From Phycisphaerales bacterium (lineage in GTDB: Bacteria > Planctomycetota > Phycisphaerae > Sedimentisphaerales > Anaerobacaceae): 8,389 bases of DNA. The stretch lies in the NCBI GenBank assembly GCA_003533825.1, contig DQCG01000198.1, positions 1-8,389 of the forward strand. Direction: 5' to 3'. The position numbers and the translations under genes are program-made. Shown here one piece after another: positions 1-5,991 of the stretch. The number at the start of each line of letters is the position of its first letter. Within the stretch, counting starts at the first letter, position 1. The notes under the pieces were generated by a model, which saw only the letters and a program-made list of their open reading frames with translations, was not told the DNA's origin and ran no database searches.

Positions 1-405
1 GACCGCACATATCCGTGGGCCGGAATTCCCGCCGAGTATGAAGGCAGCGAGTATATCCGCACGTTCAACAGCGACAAGAACGGCGGCACAGTCGATGTTA
101 CATACGAGGTGACGATTGCTCGCGATGCGATTCTGTGGGTCACTATCGATGACCGAATTCCGGCTGAATGGAATGCCGGAGGCGCTATTGCATCACCTCA
201 GGATGCGGCAGATTACATTTCAGCAGCATCTCTGGCGGCCGGAACGTTGACCGACACGGGCATAGATATCTATGTCCGTGAGGCAAGCGACGGCAGTAAC
301 GACCGTCCGATGAGCGTCTATGCGGCAGAACTTCCCGCTGGAACGTATGTCTTTACTTCGATGGATTCGGGCAAAAACTTCTACGCCATCGGAGCTGTTG
401 AGTAG
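1..405 (+). CDS. C-terminal fragment of a beta-rich, probably exported protein
   Basis: Frame 1 is open from the first base to tandem stop codons TAG TAG at 403-408, giving 134 residues of a protein whose start lies left of the window. GTG at 109 is an internal valine, not a start: the reading frame and protein-like composition continue upstream of it (PWAGIPAEYEGSEYIRTFN). The fragment alternates short hydrophobic strands with turns rich in Gly, Asp and Asn (VTYEVTIARDAILWVTIDDR; DTGIDIYVREASDG; LPAGTYVFTSMDSGKNFYAIGAV), like a beta-sandwich domain. From memory, similar tail domains follow catalytic or binding modules in planctomycete secreted proteins; no named family can be assigned. There is no cysteine, catalytic motif, sorting signal or terminal membrane helix in this part. 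It is the last gene of its unit, since two strong terminators follow at once. Coding status is fairly sure; function is unknown. Confidence 0.75.
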   Translation, partial: DRTYPWAGIPAEYEGSEYIRTFNSDKNGGTVDVTYEVTIARDAILWVTIDDRIPAEWNAGGAIASPQDAADYISAASLAAGTLTDTGIDIYVREASDGSNDRPMSVYAAELPAGTYVFTSMDSGKNFYAIGAVE

Positions 406-463
406 TAGAAGAAATGATGAGTCGGGCTGATATGTAAAGCTCGATATGATGATGTTAACCGGT

Positions 464-500
464 TTTGGGGGCACAGTTAGTGCCCCCAAAGCCTTTTTTT
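464..500 (+). terminator. Rho-independent terminator of the upstream gene
   Basis: A perfect 11-bp stem pairs TTTGGGGGCAC (464-474) with GTGCCCCCAAA (480-490) around a 5-base loop, AGTTA. A run of seven T follows at 494-500. It lies 59 bases after the stop of the gene ending at 405 and is a textbook intrinsic terminator. The A run at the left foot is short, so it is mainly directed to the plus strand. Confidence 0.9.
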
Positions 501-516
501 ATATCCGGCAGCAGTT

Positions 517-560
517 CGGGGCCTGTACTGATTGATTCGGTACAGGCCCCGATTGTTTTT
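517..560 (+). terminator. Second tandem Rho-independent terminator
   Basis: CGGGGCCTGTA (517-527) pairs perfectly with TACAGGCCCCG (541-551). The stem extends by C528-G540, U529-G539 and G530-C538, leaving a 7-base loop ATTGATT (531-537). ATTGTTTTT follows at 552-560. The stem sequence differs from that of the hairpin at 464-500, so this is not a duplication. It acts as a back-up terminator insulating the next gene, whose promoter begins 30 bases later. Confidence 0.85.
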
Positions 561-589
561 AAACAAGCATAATGTTGCTGCCATTTCAG

Positions 590-618
590 TTGCATCTGGA
601 GATAACTAATAGTATAAT
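590..618 (+). promoter_or_regulatory. Sigma70-type promoter for the DUF362 gene
   Basis: A perfect -10 hexamer TATAAT (613-618) lies 17 bp after TTGCAT (590-595), which keeps the TTG of the -35 consensus. Transcription would start near 625, giving a leader of about 55 bases. The position just after two terminators and before a long gene supports the call. The -35 matches only half the consensus. Confidence 0.6.
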
Positions 619-679
619 AAGCAATAACTAAAGAAAAATATAAACGGAGGCTACGGCCAAAATTTGTGGAGGCGTGAAT

Positions 680-3331
680 ATGCTCCTGAGAAAATCAAAA
701 TTCGTTTCACCGGTTTCTAAAAACACACGAAGCGGTGGTATTTACGCTCAATCGCCCCGAATATGCCCAAAAACAGGCAAGCCTCTCAACAGCAGCAGGA
801 AATATCGCTGGTTGATGTGGATGTTTCCCATAATGGGGCTTTTCTCGCTGATCTGGTTTTTAATCCGCGTGATCCCAAAGCCATCCAGAGCGACATATCC
901 CTGCCAGCGTTTTGCGGCACCGTTTGCGAGCGGTTTCGTGATTTGGATTGCCGGATTGATTGGTTCGGCTCTTGCGTATCGCAGGGCAAAGCGGTTCCTC
1001 CATCAATCCCGTTATATCGTCGCGGGGATATGTATCGTCGTCAGCGTGATGGCACTATGGTTGTCTGTGAGCATTACCGGCCGGACCCCTGCTGAAGCGG
1101 CATTCACGCCAACCGAGCCGCCGAACAATCCTATGGGAGTGGCAAAAGGCATCCATCCCGGCCGCGTCGTATGGACGCATGAGCCGGCCGCAACGAGCTG
1201 GGACGGCCAGACGGGTGCGTGGTGGGATGATGATAACACTAATCAAGGGGTGGTTGATTATATGGTCTCCAAGACCATTAAGACGCTCACCGCCGAGCCG
1301 AGCGACGCGCAGGCGTGGGATGCACTTTTCAAACATTTTAATCAGAACAGGGGTCTCGGGGATGTCGGCTATCGGCGCGGGGAGAAAATCGCCATAAAAA
1401 TCAATATGAACCAGGAGAACAGCAGCGGCGGAAACTGGTCGTCGTCCATGGGCACTCCGAGCCCTCACGTGATTTACTCGCTCCTAAAGCAGCTTGTAAA
1501 CGTGGCGGGTGTGCCGGGCTCGGCCATTACGATTTACGACGCCTCAAGATATATCGGCAATCCTATCTACGACAAAATCCGAAGCGATCCCGATCCCGAT
1601 TTCCAGAATATAAGCTTCGTGGTAAAAACAAATCTGGCCCGCAACGGGCGCATCGCAGTAAGCCACGACACCGCCAACCCGCTCCATACGAGGGCAGGGA
1701 CCGCCTATCTGCCCCGATGCGTTACCGAAGCCGACTACCTGATCAATATGGCCCTGCTCAGGCCTCATACACTTTACGGTATCACATTGTCGGCCAAAAA
1801 CCATTTCGGATCGGTCTATTTCCCGTCCGGAGGCGGTTGGACGCCTTCACCCCTGCACAACCACGGCGGCCGAAGCAGGGGAATGAACACTTACAACTGC
1901 CTGGTCAACCTGAACGGCCATCGGCATCTTTCCGGCAAGACCCTGCTGTATTTTATCGACGGATTATACCCCGCTTTGCATCAAAGTGGCAATGTAATCA
2001 AATGGGAATCCTTCGGCGACGACTGGTGTTCCAGCATGTTCGCCTCGCAGGACCCGGTGGCTATCGATTCGGTCGGACTCGATTTCATGCGAAACGAGCC
2101 TCGCTGCACGGAGGTGACCGGGAATCCGGAGAATTACCTGCACGAGGCGGCCCAGGCGGATAATCTGCTTTCCAGCACGGCATACGATCCGGAAGGCGAT
2201 GGAACGCCGCTGGCGAGCATGGGCGTACACGAACACTGGAATAATCCCGTGGACAAGAAGTACTCCCGCAACCTGGGAACCGGCGACGGCATCGAGCTTG
2301 TGGCACCATCTTTCGCTACCGAGGACGGCCCAATCGAGAACGTCACCAGCGGCAATAAGTACGACTATACACGGCACGCCATAAACGAAGCAAATCCCGG
2401 CGACGAAATTGTAATCAGCGAAGGCGTTTATCACGAAAACATCAATTTCAGCGGCAAGAACGTAATGCTCAGCTCGGCCGATCCCGGCAACCCGGCGGTA
2501 GTGGCCGGTACCGTGCTGACCGGCAATGTAAGCGACGGCCCGGTCGTCACTTTCGCAAGAGGCGAAGATGAAGGCTGCGTGCTTGCCGGCTTTACCATCT
2601 CCGGACCGCAAGCGGGGATATACTGCTCGGCAGCGTCGCCTGCAATCACAAGCTGCCGGATCGAAAATAACGGCAGCAGCGGAATCGAGCTGCGCGAAGG
2701 CAGCAATCCGGCAATAACAAACTGCAAAATAAACTCCAACGCCGGCTCCGGCATAGAAATGCAGGCCAAGGCGAGCGGGCGTATGACCATCTACAACCGC
2801 CCTGTAATCAGCAACTGTGTAATCGCCGGCAATCTCGACCACGGCGTCTCAGGCGGCCTGCCCACAATCACCAACTGCACGATAGCCTCCAATACCGGCT
2901 TCGGCATTTCCAACTCCCGCCCGGCGGTTATCAATTCCATCATCTATTACAACAACGCCGTCAACGATGCGGTCCAGATAGAAAACGATGCCGATACAAT
3001 CACGTACTCAAATATCCAGGGCGGCTGGCCGGGACAGGGTAATATAGACGCGGCGCCCTGTTTCGCCGAACCCGGATTCTGGAACTTGGGCGGAACGCTC
3101 GACGATGTAACCGATGATTACTGGGTCGCAGGTGATTATCACCTGCGCTCGCAGGCGGGCAGATGGCACGCAGGGAGTCAGAGCCGGCTGCAGGATATGC
3201 TGACAAGCCCGTGTATTGATACTGGTAATCCCGATTCTGACTTCTCGGAAGAATTGCCACCAAACGGGGACCGCATCAACATGGGCGCCTATGGCGGTAC
3301 ATACCAGGCAAGCATGTCATTCAGCCGTTAG
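680..3331 (+). CDS. Membrane-anchored DUF362 protein with C-terminal right-handed beta-helix
   Basis: The start chosen is ATG 680, because GGAGG at 668-672 is 7 bases away; GTG 674 (two residues longer) is only 1 base from it. A second purine-rich site, CGGAGG (645-650), has no start codon at useful distance. In the 885-residue numbering from 674, the basic N-terminus is followed by three hydrophobic helices (about 46-65, 83-102 and 113-133). By the positive-inside rule (RRAKRFLHQSRY between helices 2 and 3) the rest should lie outside the cytoplasm. Residues about 150-475 form a DUF362-like domain (RRGEKIAIKINMNQ, ITIYDASRYIGNP, DYLINMALLRPH, KNHFGSVYFP, SQDPVAIDSVGLDFMRNEP). Residues about 565-790 hold repeated right-handed beta-helix rungs (PAITSCRIENNGSSGIEL, PAITNCKINSNAGSGIEM, PTITNCTIASNTGFGI). 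The tail ends with SPCIDTGNP and NGDRINMGAYGGT, seen in many planctomycete surface proteins. No ferredoxin cysteine cluster is present, unlike some DUF362 proteins. Biochemical function is unknown; surface carbohydrate binding or turnover is only an inference from the helix. Confidence 0.88.
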   Translation: MLLRKSKFVSPVSKNTRSGGIYAQSPRICPKTGKPLNSSRKYRWLMWMFPIMGLFSLIWFLIRVIPKPSRATYPCQRFAAPFASGFVIWIAGLIGSALAYRRAKRFLHQSRYIVAGICIVVSVMALWLSVSITGRTPAEAAFTPTEPPNNPMGVAKGIHPGRVVWTHEPAATSWDGQTGAWWDDDNTNQGVVDYMVSKTIKTLTAEPSDAQAWDALFKHFNQNRGLGDVGYRRGEKIAIKINMNQENSSGGNWSSSMGTPSPHVIYSLLKQLVNVAGVPGSAITIYDASRYIGNPIYDKIRSDPDPDFQNISFVVKTNLARNGRIAVSHDTANPLHTRAGTAYLPRCVTEADYLINMALLRPHTLYGITLSAKNHFGSVYFPSGGGWTPSPLHNHGGRSRGMNTYNCLVNLNGHRHLSGKTLLYFIDGLYPALHQSGNVIKWESFGDDWCSSMFASQDPVAIDSVGLDFMRNEPRCTEVTGNPENYLHEAAQADNLLSSTAYDPEGDGTPLASMGVHEHWNNPVDKKYSRNLGTGDGIELVAPSFATEDGPIENVTSGNKYDYTRHAINEANPGDEIVISEGVYHENINFSGKNVMLSSADPGNPAVVAGTVLTGNVSDGPVVTFARGEDEGCVLAGFTISGPQAGIYCSAASPAITSCRIENNGSSGIELREGSNPAITNCKINSNAGSGIEMQAKASGRMTIYNRPVISNCVIAGNLDHGVSGGLPTITNCTIASNTGFGISNSRPAVINSIIYYNNAVNDAVQIENDADTITYSNIQGGWPGQGNIDAAPCFAEPGFWNLGGTLDDVTDDYWVAGDYHLRSQAGRWHAGSQSRLQDMLTSPCIDTGNPDSDFSEELPPNGDRINMGAYGGTYQASMSFSR

Positions 3332-3369
3332 GCACAGATAATACTCCCGATTCGTCCGGCGAAGATTTC

Positions 3370-3394
3370 GCTACAACTGGTAGCAGGCAGTTTT
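3370..3394 (+). terminator. Weak terminator-like hairpin after the DUF362 gene
   Basis: GCTAC (3370-3374) pairs with GTAGC (3380-3384) around AACTG. After six bases comes only TTTT (3391-3394). The stem is short and the T run is separated from it, so termination would be inefficient. It is the only candidate between the DUF362 and sigma factor genes, so some readthrough into the sigma gene is possible. Confidence 0.25.
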
Positions 3395-3486
3395 AACTCA
3401 TACATTTCATCAAAATTCACAAAAAATATATGAAAATTGTGTATGAACTTCCCTTCTCAAGTATCTATATACTATGTAGAAGCGAT

Positions 3487-4068
3487 ATGACAACCGAAAG
3501 AAAGCAAAACGAATCGGCATTAGTTTGTGCAGCTCAGCGAAGCGATAAAGAGGCGTTGCAGCGATTATTAACACGCAACTGGCCCTGGCTTAAAGGGCTG
3601 GTTTACAGCATCCTCGGCGATGCCGACCAGGTCGATGATGTCTTGCAGGATATATGCATACGGGTTATCGCGAAGATCGATTCGCTGCGTGAGCCGGAAC
3701 GGTTTCGGCCCTGGCTGGCGGTCCTGGCCAAACGGCAGGCACTTCGCCACCGCCAGCGCAATGCCCGAAGGCCGATCCCATTGAATGATGAAATCGCCGA
3801 GCTTCAATGCGACGAGAAAACTCAGCAGCTCTTTGAGAAAATTGAACAGAAGGAACAATGCCGGCGGATATTGCAGGCGGTACGAACGCTTCCCGAGAAA
3901 TATCGCCAGGTATTTATGCTGGCTTATGCCGGCGACTTAACGTATGCGAACATTGCCGAGATACTCGATATCCCCATCACGACCGTGCAGATTCGACTCG
4001 TGCGGGCACGGCGAATGATTTATGACCGAGTAAGCGGCAAAAAAAGAAGTAAGGTGCGTGAAAAATGA
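3487..4068 (+). CDS. ECF-type RNA polymerase sigma factor (sigma70 family)
   Basis: This 193-residue protein directs RNA polymerase to a specific promoter set. Sigma region 2 lies at about residues 27-95 (NWPWLKGLVYSILGDADQVDDVLQDICIRVIAKI, then FRPWLAVLAKRQALRHRQR, the helix that reads the -10 element). Region 4 lies at about 135-178 (LPEKYRQVFMLAYAGDLTYANIAEILDIPITTVQIRLVRARRMI), with the helix-turn-helix that reads the -35. Regions 1.1 and 3 are absent, as in ECF factors. ATG 3487 is preferred because family homology begins just after it (MTTERKQNESALVCAAQRSD). An in-frame ATG at 3430 would add 19 residues (MKIVYELPFSSIYILCRSD) that do not look like sigma sequence and has no Shine-Dalgarno; ATG 3487 itself has only a weak one. 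The stop overlaps the start of the next gene as ATGA. No promoter is convincing in the 155 bases upstream. The regulon is unknown. Confidence 0.92.
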   Translation: MTTERKQNESALVCAAQRSDKEALQRLLTRNWPWLKGLVYSILGDADQVDDVLQDICIRVIAKIDSLREPERFRPWLAVLAKRQALRHRQRNARRPIPLNDEIAELQCDEKTQQLFEKIEQKEQCRRILQAVRTLPEKYRQVFMLAYAGDLTYANIAEILDIPITTVQIRLVRARRMIYDRVSGKKRSKVREK

Positions 4069-4640
4069 ATATGACACAGGAAATGCTTGAGATACTGATT
4101 GGAAAATATCTCGACGGTGAGATAACGCCCAGCGAGCAGCAAATACTGAAAACGGAGTTGGAAAGAAATTCTCAGGCAAAAGAACTGCTTCAGCAGTTGC
4201 AGGATCTGCACGAGCGAAGTTGCGAGGCCGTCGGCTCAGAGATAAACGGGGCCGGAAAAGAGGCCGGCGAAATTTTCGAGCAGGCATGGCAGCGGCGTGC
4301 GAAAACTCCGCTGCGCCGAGTTCTGAAGACAAACGGCCGGCTGCGTTTTGCGGCAGGACTGGCCGCGGGGCTTATAATCGGCCTGATACTTCACTTTGCG
4401 CTGCATTTTGTTACGACGTCGCAAAGCTCTGAAGTTCCGGCGAATATATTGGCACAGAACGCAGGGAATCAAATGGATGCTGGGCAGGTCGTCTTTCCCC
4501 AGCCTCTAATGGATTCTGTCGGCAACTCGCTGCGTAATGTCGACTGGTACAGCTTCACCGACAACCAGGGCAACCAATGGCTCGTCGAAGGGCTCCGGGA
4601 AAATATCGTCAGGCCCGCCGTTTATTACGGGGACCTGTAG
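4065..4640 (+). CDS. Probable membrane anti-sigma factor partner of the ECF sigma gene
   Basis: The start ATG 4065 overlaps the sigma stop by four bases (ATGA), and AAGGTG (4051-4056) sits 8 bases upstream, so the two genes are translationally coupled. The 191-residue product has a short N-terminal helical domain (residues 1-50; LIGKYLDGEITPSEQQILKT), which resembles the YLDGE(L/I) helix of anti-sigma zinc-finger domains but lacks their HxxxCxxC ligands. A basic stretch and one membrane helix follow (about 94-116; FAAGLAAGLIIGLILHFALHFV), then an outer segment of about 75 residues ending WYSFTDNQGNQWLVEGLREN. The usual role of this class is to hold the sigma factor at the membrane until an envelope signal releases it. 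Gene order, coupling and topology support the call. Sequence identity to a named anti-sigma family is not visible, so the role is inferred. Confidence 0.75.
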   Translation: MNMTQEMLEILIGKYLDGEITPSEQQILKTELERNSQAKELLQQLQDLHERSCEAVGSEINGAGKEAGEIFEQAWQRRAKTPLRRVLKTNGRLRFAAGLAAGLIIGLILHFALHFVTTSQSSEVPANILAQNAGNQMDAGQVVFPQPLMDSVGNSLRNVDWYSFTDNQGNQWLVEGLRENIVRPAVYYGDL

Positions 4641-4680
4641 TACCTTATAACAATTGAATTTGTGGATAAATGAAGAAAGG

Positions 4681-4755
4681 GTGCAGCCTCAAGCAAAGCT
4701 TGGGGATGGCTTTTCCCTCCACCATCCCCAAAGCCTTCGGCTTTGAGGCTACCAC
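4681..4755. repeat. Long imperfect palindrome (REP-like or RNA hairpin) in the intergenic region
   Basis: The left arm, 4685-4709 (AGCCTCAAGC...TTGGGGATGG), is nearly the reverse complement of the right arm, 4722-4750 (CCATCCCCAA...TTTGAGGCT), around a 12-base pyrimidine-rich loop, with a few unpaired bases in the middle. Outer bases GTG (4681-4683) and CAC (4753-4755) extend the stem. The right arm contains its own mini-hairpin, AAAGCC TTC GGCTTT. No T run follows directly, so it is not a standard terminator. It may be a dispersed intergenic repeat or a structured leader of the PDZ gene. Confidence 0.65.
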
Positions 4756-4809
4756 ACAATCGTGAATATAGAACCGAGAAATCTACTTATTATTAGGTGG
4801 TAGCTTTTT
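4743..4809 (+). promoter_or_regulatory. Candidate leader of the PDZ gene: weak promoter and alternative terminator-like pairing
   Basis: GCTACCAC (4748-4755), part of the right arm of the palindrome at 4681-4755, is also an exact reverse complement of GTGGTAGC (4797-4804), which is followed by TTTTT (4805-4809). The two pairings exclude each other, the layout expected of an anti-terminator/terminator switch, but the 41-base loop makes the second pairing weak. A possible promoter with TTGAGG (4743-4748), an 18-bp spacer and TATAGA (4767-4772) would start transcription near 4779. Both ideas are tentative and cannot both hold in full, because a start at 4779 would drop the first arm. Confidence 0.3.
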
Positions 4810-4838
4810 AAAACATTTATGATGAGAAAGGGACAATC

Positions 4839-5867
4839 ATGAAAGCGAAGAACATAATCCTTACAGTTGCTCTAATCTTAGTTTGTGCCGGCACAGGATT
4901 ATCTGTCGATACGGACTCAAACGATGCACGTCCTTATATCGGTGTAATGCTGGACGGGGCGCCTCTGCCGGACTTGCTTGTCAAACATTTGGGGCTTGAG
5001 GCGGGCCAGGGCATACGGATCGCAAACATTCATCGCGGCAGTCCCGCCGATAAGGTCGGGCTCGAACGAGATGATATCATCGTCGGCTTCGAGGGCGGCC
5101 TCGTAGACGACAGACAGCAGTTTGTCGATGATGTGCGAAAGGCCGGGATAGGCGCAGAAGTCACGCTGGAGATTATCCATCTTGGCAAACGCAAGACCAT
5201 AACGCTCAAACTCGAAGGCCTGAAGGGCGAGTTCGACATGAAGTACCCTCCCGAGCCCGATATCGTGCAATCATGGCGGCCGGGAAAAATCTTTCGGTTA
5301 AAACCCGGAGACGAAGATTGGATGGAAGTCTTTCGGGACAACATGCCTTCGGATTTCGACGTGAACATCAAGAAATTCTTCAAAGAGCTGTACACATATA
5401 AACACTCATCCGACGGCGAAGATTATACCATCACTATCGAAGGTAGTCCCAACGACGATGATACGACAATCTCCGTCAGCGTTGGCGAAAACGAGTACAA
5501 AACCACATTAAAAGAAATCGACAAGCTGCCCGAGAAATATCGCGAGTCTGCCGAGCAGGCCGTCAGGGATGCTCGAAAAGCAACCGGGACAAAAAAGCTC
5601 TACCAAAACTTAGATCCACAATCGTTTGACTGGAAACCTTACTTCGATAAGATGCGTCCCGACTTCAAAGCTCCCATCGTGCCTTTTGGCCCGGGGGATG
5701 AGATGTTCGATTCGATCAAGAGGCAGATGAAGGAGCTGCAGCAGCGTTTGGATAAGCTGGAAAAATGGTATAAGGATACGTTCGATTCCGAAGAACCCAT
5801 CGAGCCGAAGAAGCAACAGCAGAAGGATTCACTGCAGCTCGATAAAGATAACGAAAAGAGAGCATAA
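4839..5867 (+). CDS. Exported PDZ-domain protein with coiled-coil C-terminus
   Basis: ATG 4839 follows AAAGGGA (4827-4833) by 5 bases. The 342-residue product starts with a signal peptide (KAKNIILTVALILVCAGTG; cleavage probably near residue 20-24). Cys16 is not in a canonical lipobox, so lipid attachment is doubtful. A PDZ domain follows at about residues 31-127, with the carboxylate-loop-like segment RPYIGVML, then IANIHRGSPADKVGLERDDIIVGFEG and a closing strand, as in HtrA/DegP-type PDZ modules. No trypsin-like or metalloprotease domain accompanies it, so it is a binding rather than a protease protein as far as can be seen. Residues about 140-285 are acidic and unassigned. Residues about 287-342 form a charged heptad-like helix (FDSIKRQMKELQQRLDKLEKW) and a polar tail. 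It follows the sigma/anti-sigma pair on the same strand after 198 bases. PDZ domains often take part in envelope-stress signalling, so a link to that pair is plausible but unproven. Confidence 0.85.
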   Translation: MKAKNIILTVALILVCAGTGLSVDTDSNDARPYIGVMLDGAPLPDLLVKHLGLEAGQGIRIANIHRGSPADKVGLERDDIIVGFEGGLVDDRQQFVDDVRKAGIGAEVTLEIIHLGKRKTITLKLEGLKGEFDMKYPPEPDIVQSWRPGKIFRLKPGDEDWMEVFRDNMPSDFDVNIKKFFKELYTYKHSSDGEDYTITIEGSPNDDDTTISVSVGENEYKTTLKEIDKLPEKYRESAEQAVRDARKATGTKKLYQNLDPQSFDWKPYFDKMRPDFKAPIVPFGPGDEMFDSIKRQMKELQQRLDKLEKWYKDTFDSEEPIEPKKQQQKDSLQLDKDNEKRA

Positions 5868-5887
5868 CCCGTTGGGCGGCAGGTAGG

Positions 5888-5971
5888 TGTCGCGGGCATC
5901 TTGCCCGCGATTTGGAGGCGTTTCAGTGTCGCGGGCATCCTGCCCGCGATTCGAGGGCGAGACGCCCTCGA
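5888..5971. repeat. Three GC-rich hairpins between convergent genes, two in direct repeat
   Basis: A 25-base unit at 5888-5912 recurs at 5927-5951 with a single change in the loop (TCT versus TCC). Each unit forms TCGCGGGCA/TGCCCGCGA, a perfect 9-bp stem with a 3-base loop (5890-5910 and 5929-5949). A third hairpin of different sequence, TCGAGGGCG/CGCCCTCGA (5951-5959 with 5963-5971, loop AGA), abuts the second. The unit spacing is 39 bases. Translation of the minus strand gives phrases such as RIAGRMPAT and RIAGKMPAT, which I recall as products of a dispersed planctomycete intergenic repeat. The block lies 20 bases from both flanking stop codons and may also serve as a two-way transcription stop, although no T run is present. 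Confidence 0.8.
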
Positions 5972-5991
5972 CACGTGTGACGCACTTGACA

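Noticed and set aside
674..676. GTG start for the DUF362 gene
   Set aside because: It lies 1 base after GGAGG, whereas ATG 680 has a normal 7-base spacing.
1964..2842. A 292-residue open frame on the minus strand
   Set aside because: It lies inside the DUF362/beta-helix gene in antisense, has no recognisable motif, and its low-complexity Ala/Val/Tyr composition follows from the codon bias of the plus-strand gene.
3437..3473. Promoter for the sigma gene (TTGTGT with TATCTA or TATACT; or GAAC as an ECF -35)
   Set aside because: Spacings of 19 and 25 bp are poor, and the GAAC seen here and at 4772-4775 upstream of the PDZ gene is not followed by a shared -10 at equal distance.
3430..3486. Longer N-terminus of the sigma factor from ATG 3430
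   Set aside because: No Shine-Dalgarno sequence precedes it and the added 19 residues do not resemble sigma region 2; it cannot be fully excluded.
4839..4886. Lipoprotein signal in the PDZ protein (Cys16)
   Set aside because: The residue before the cysteine is Val rather than Gly, Ala or Ser, so the lipobox is not canonical; an ordinary signal peptide fits better.
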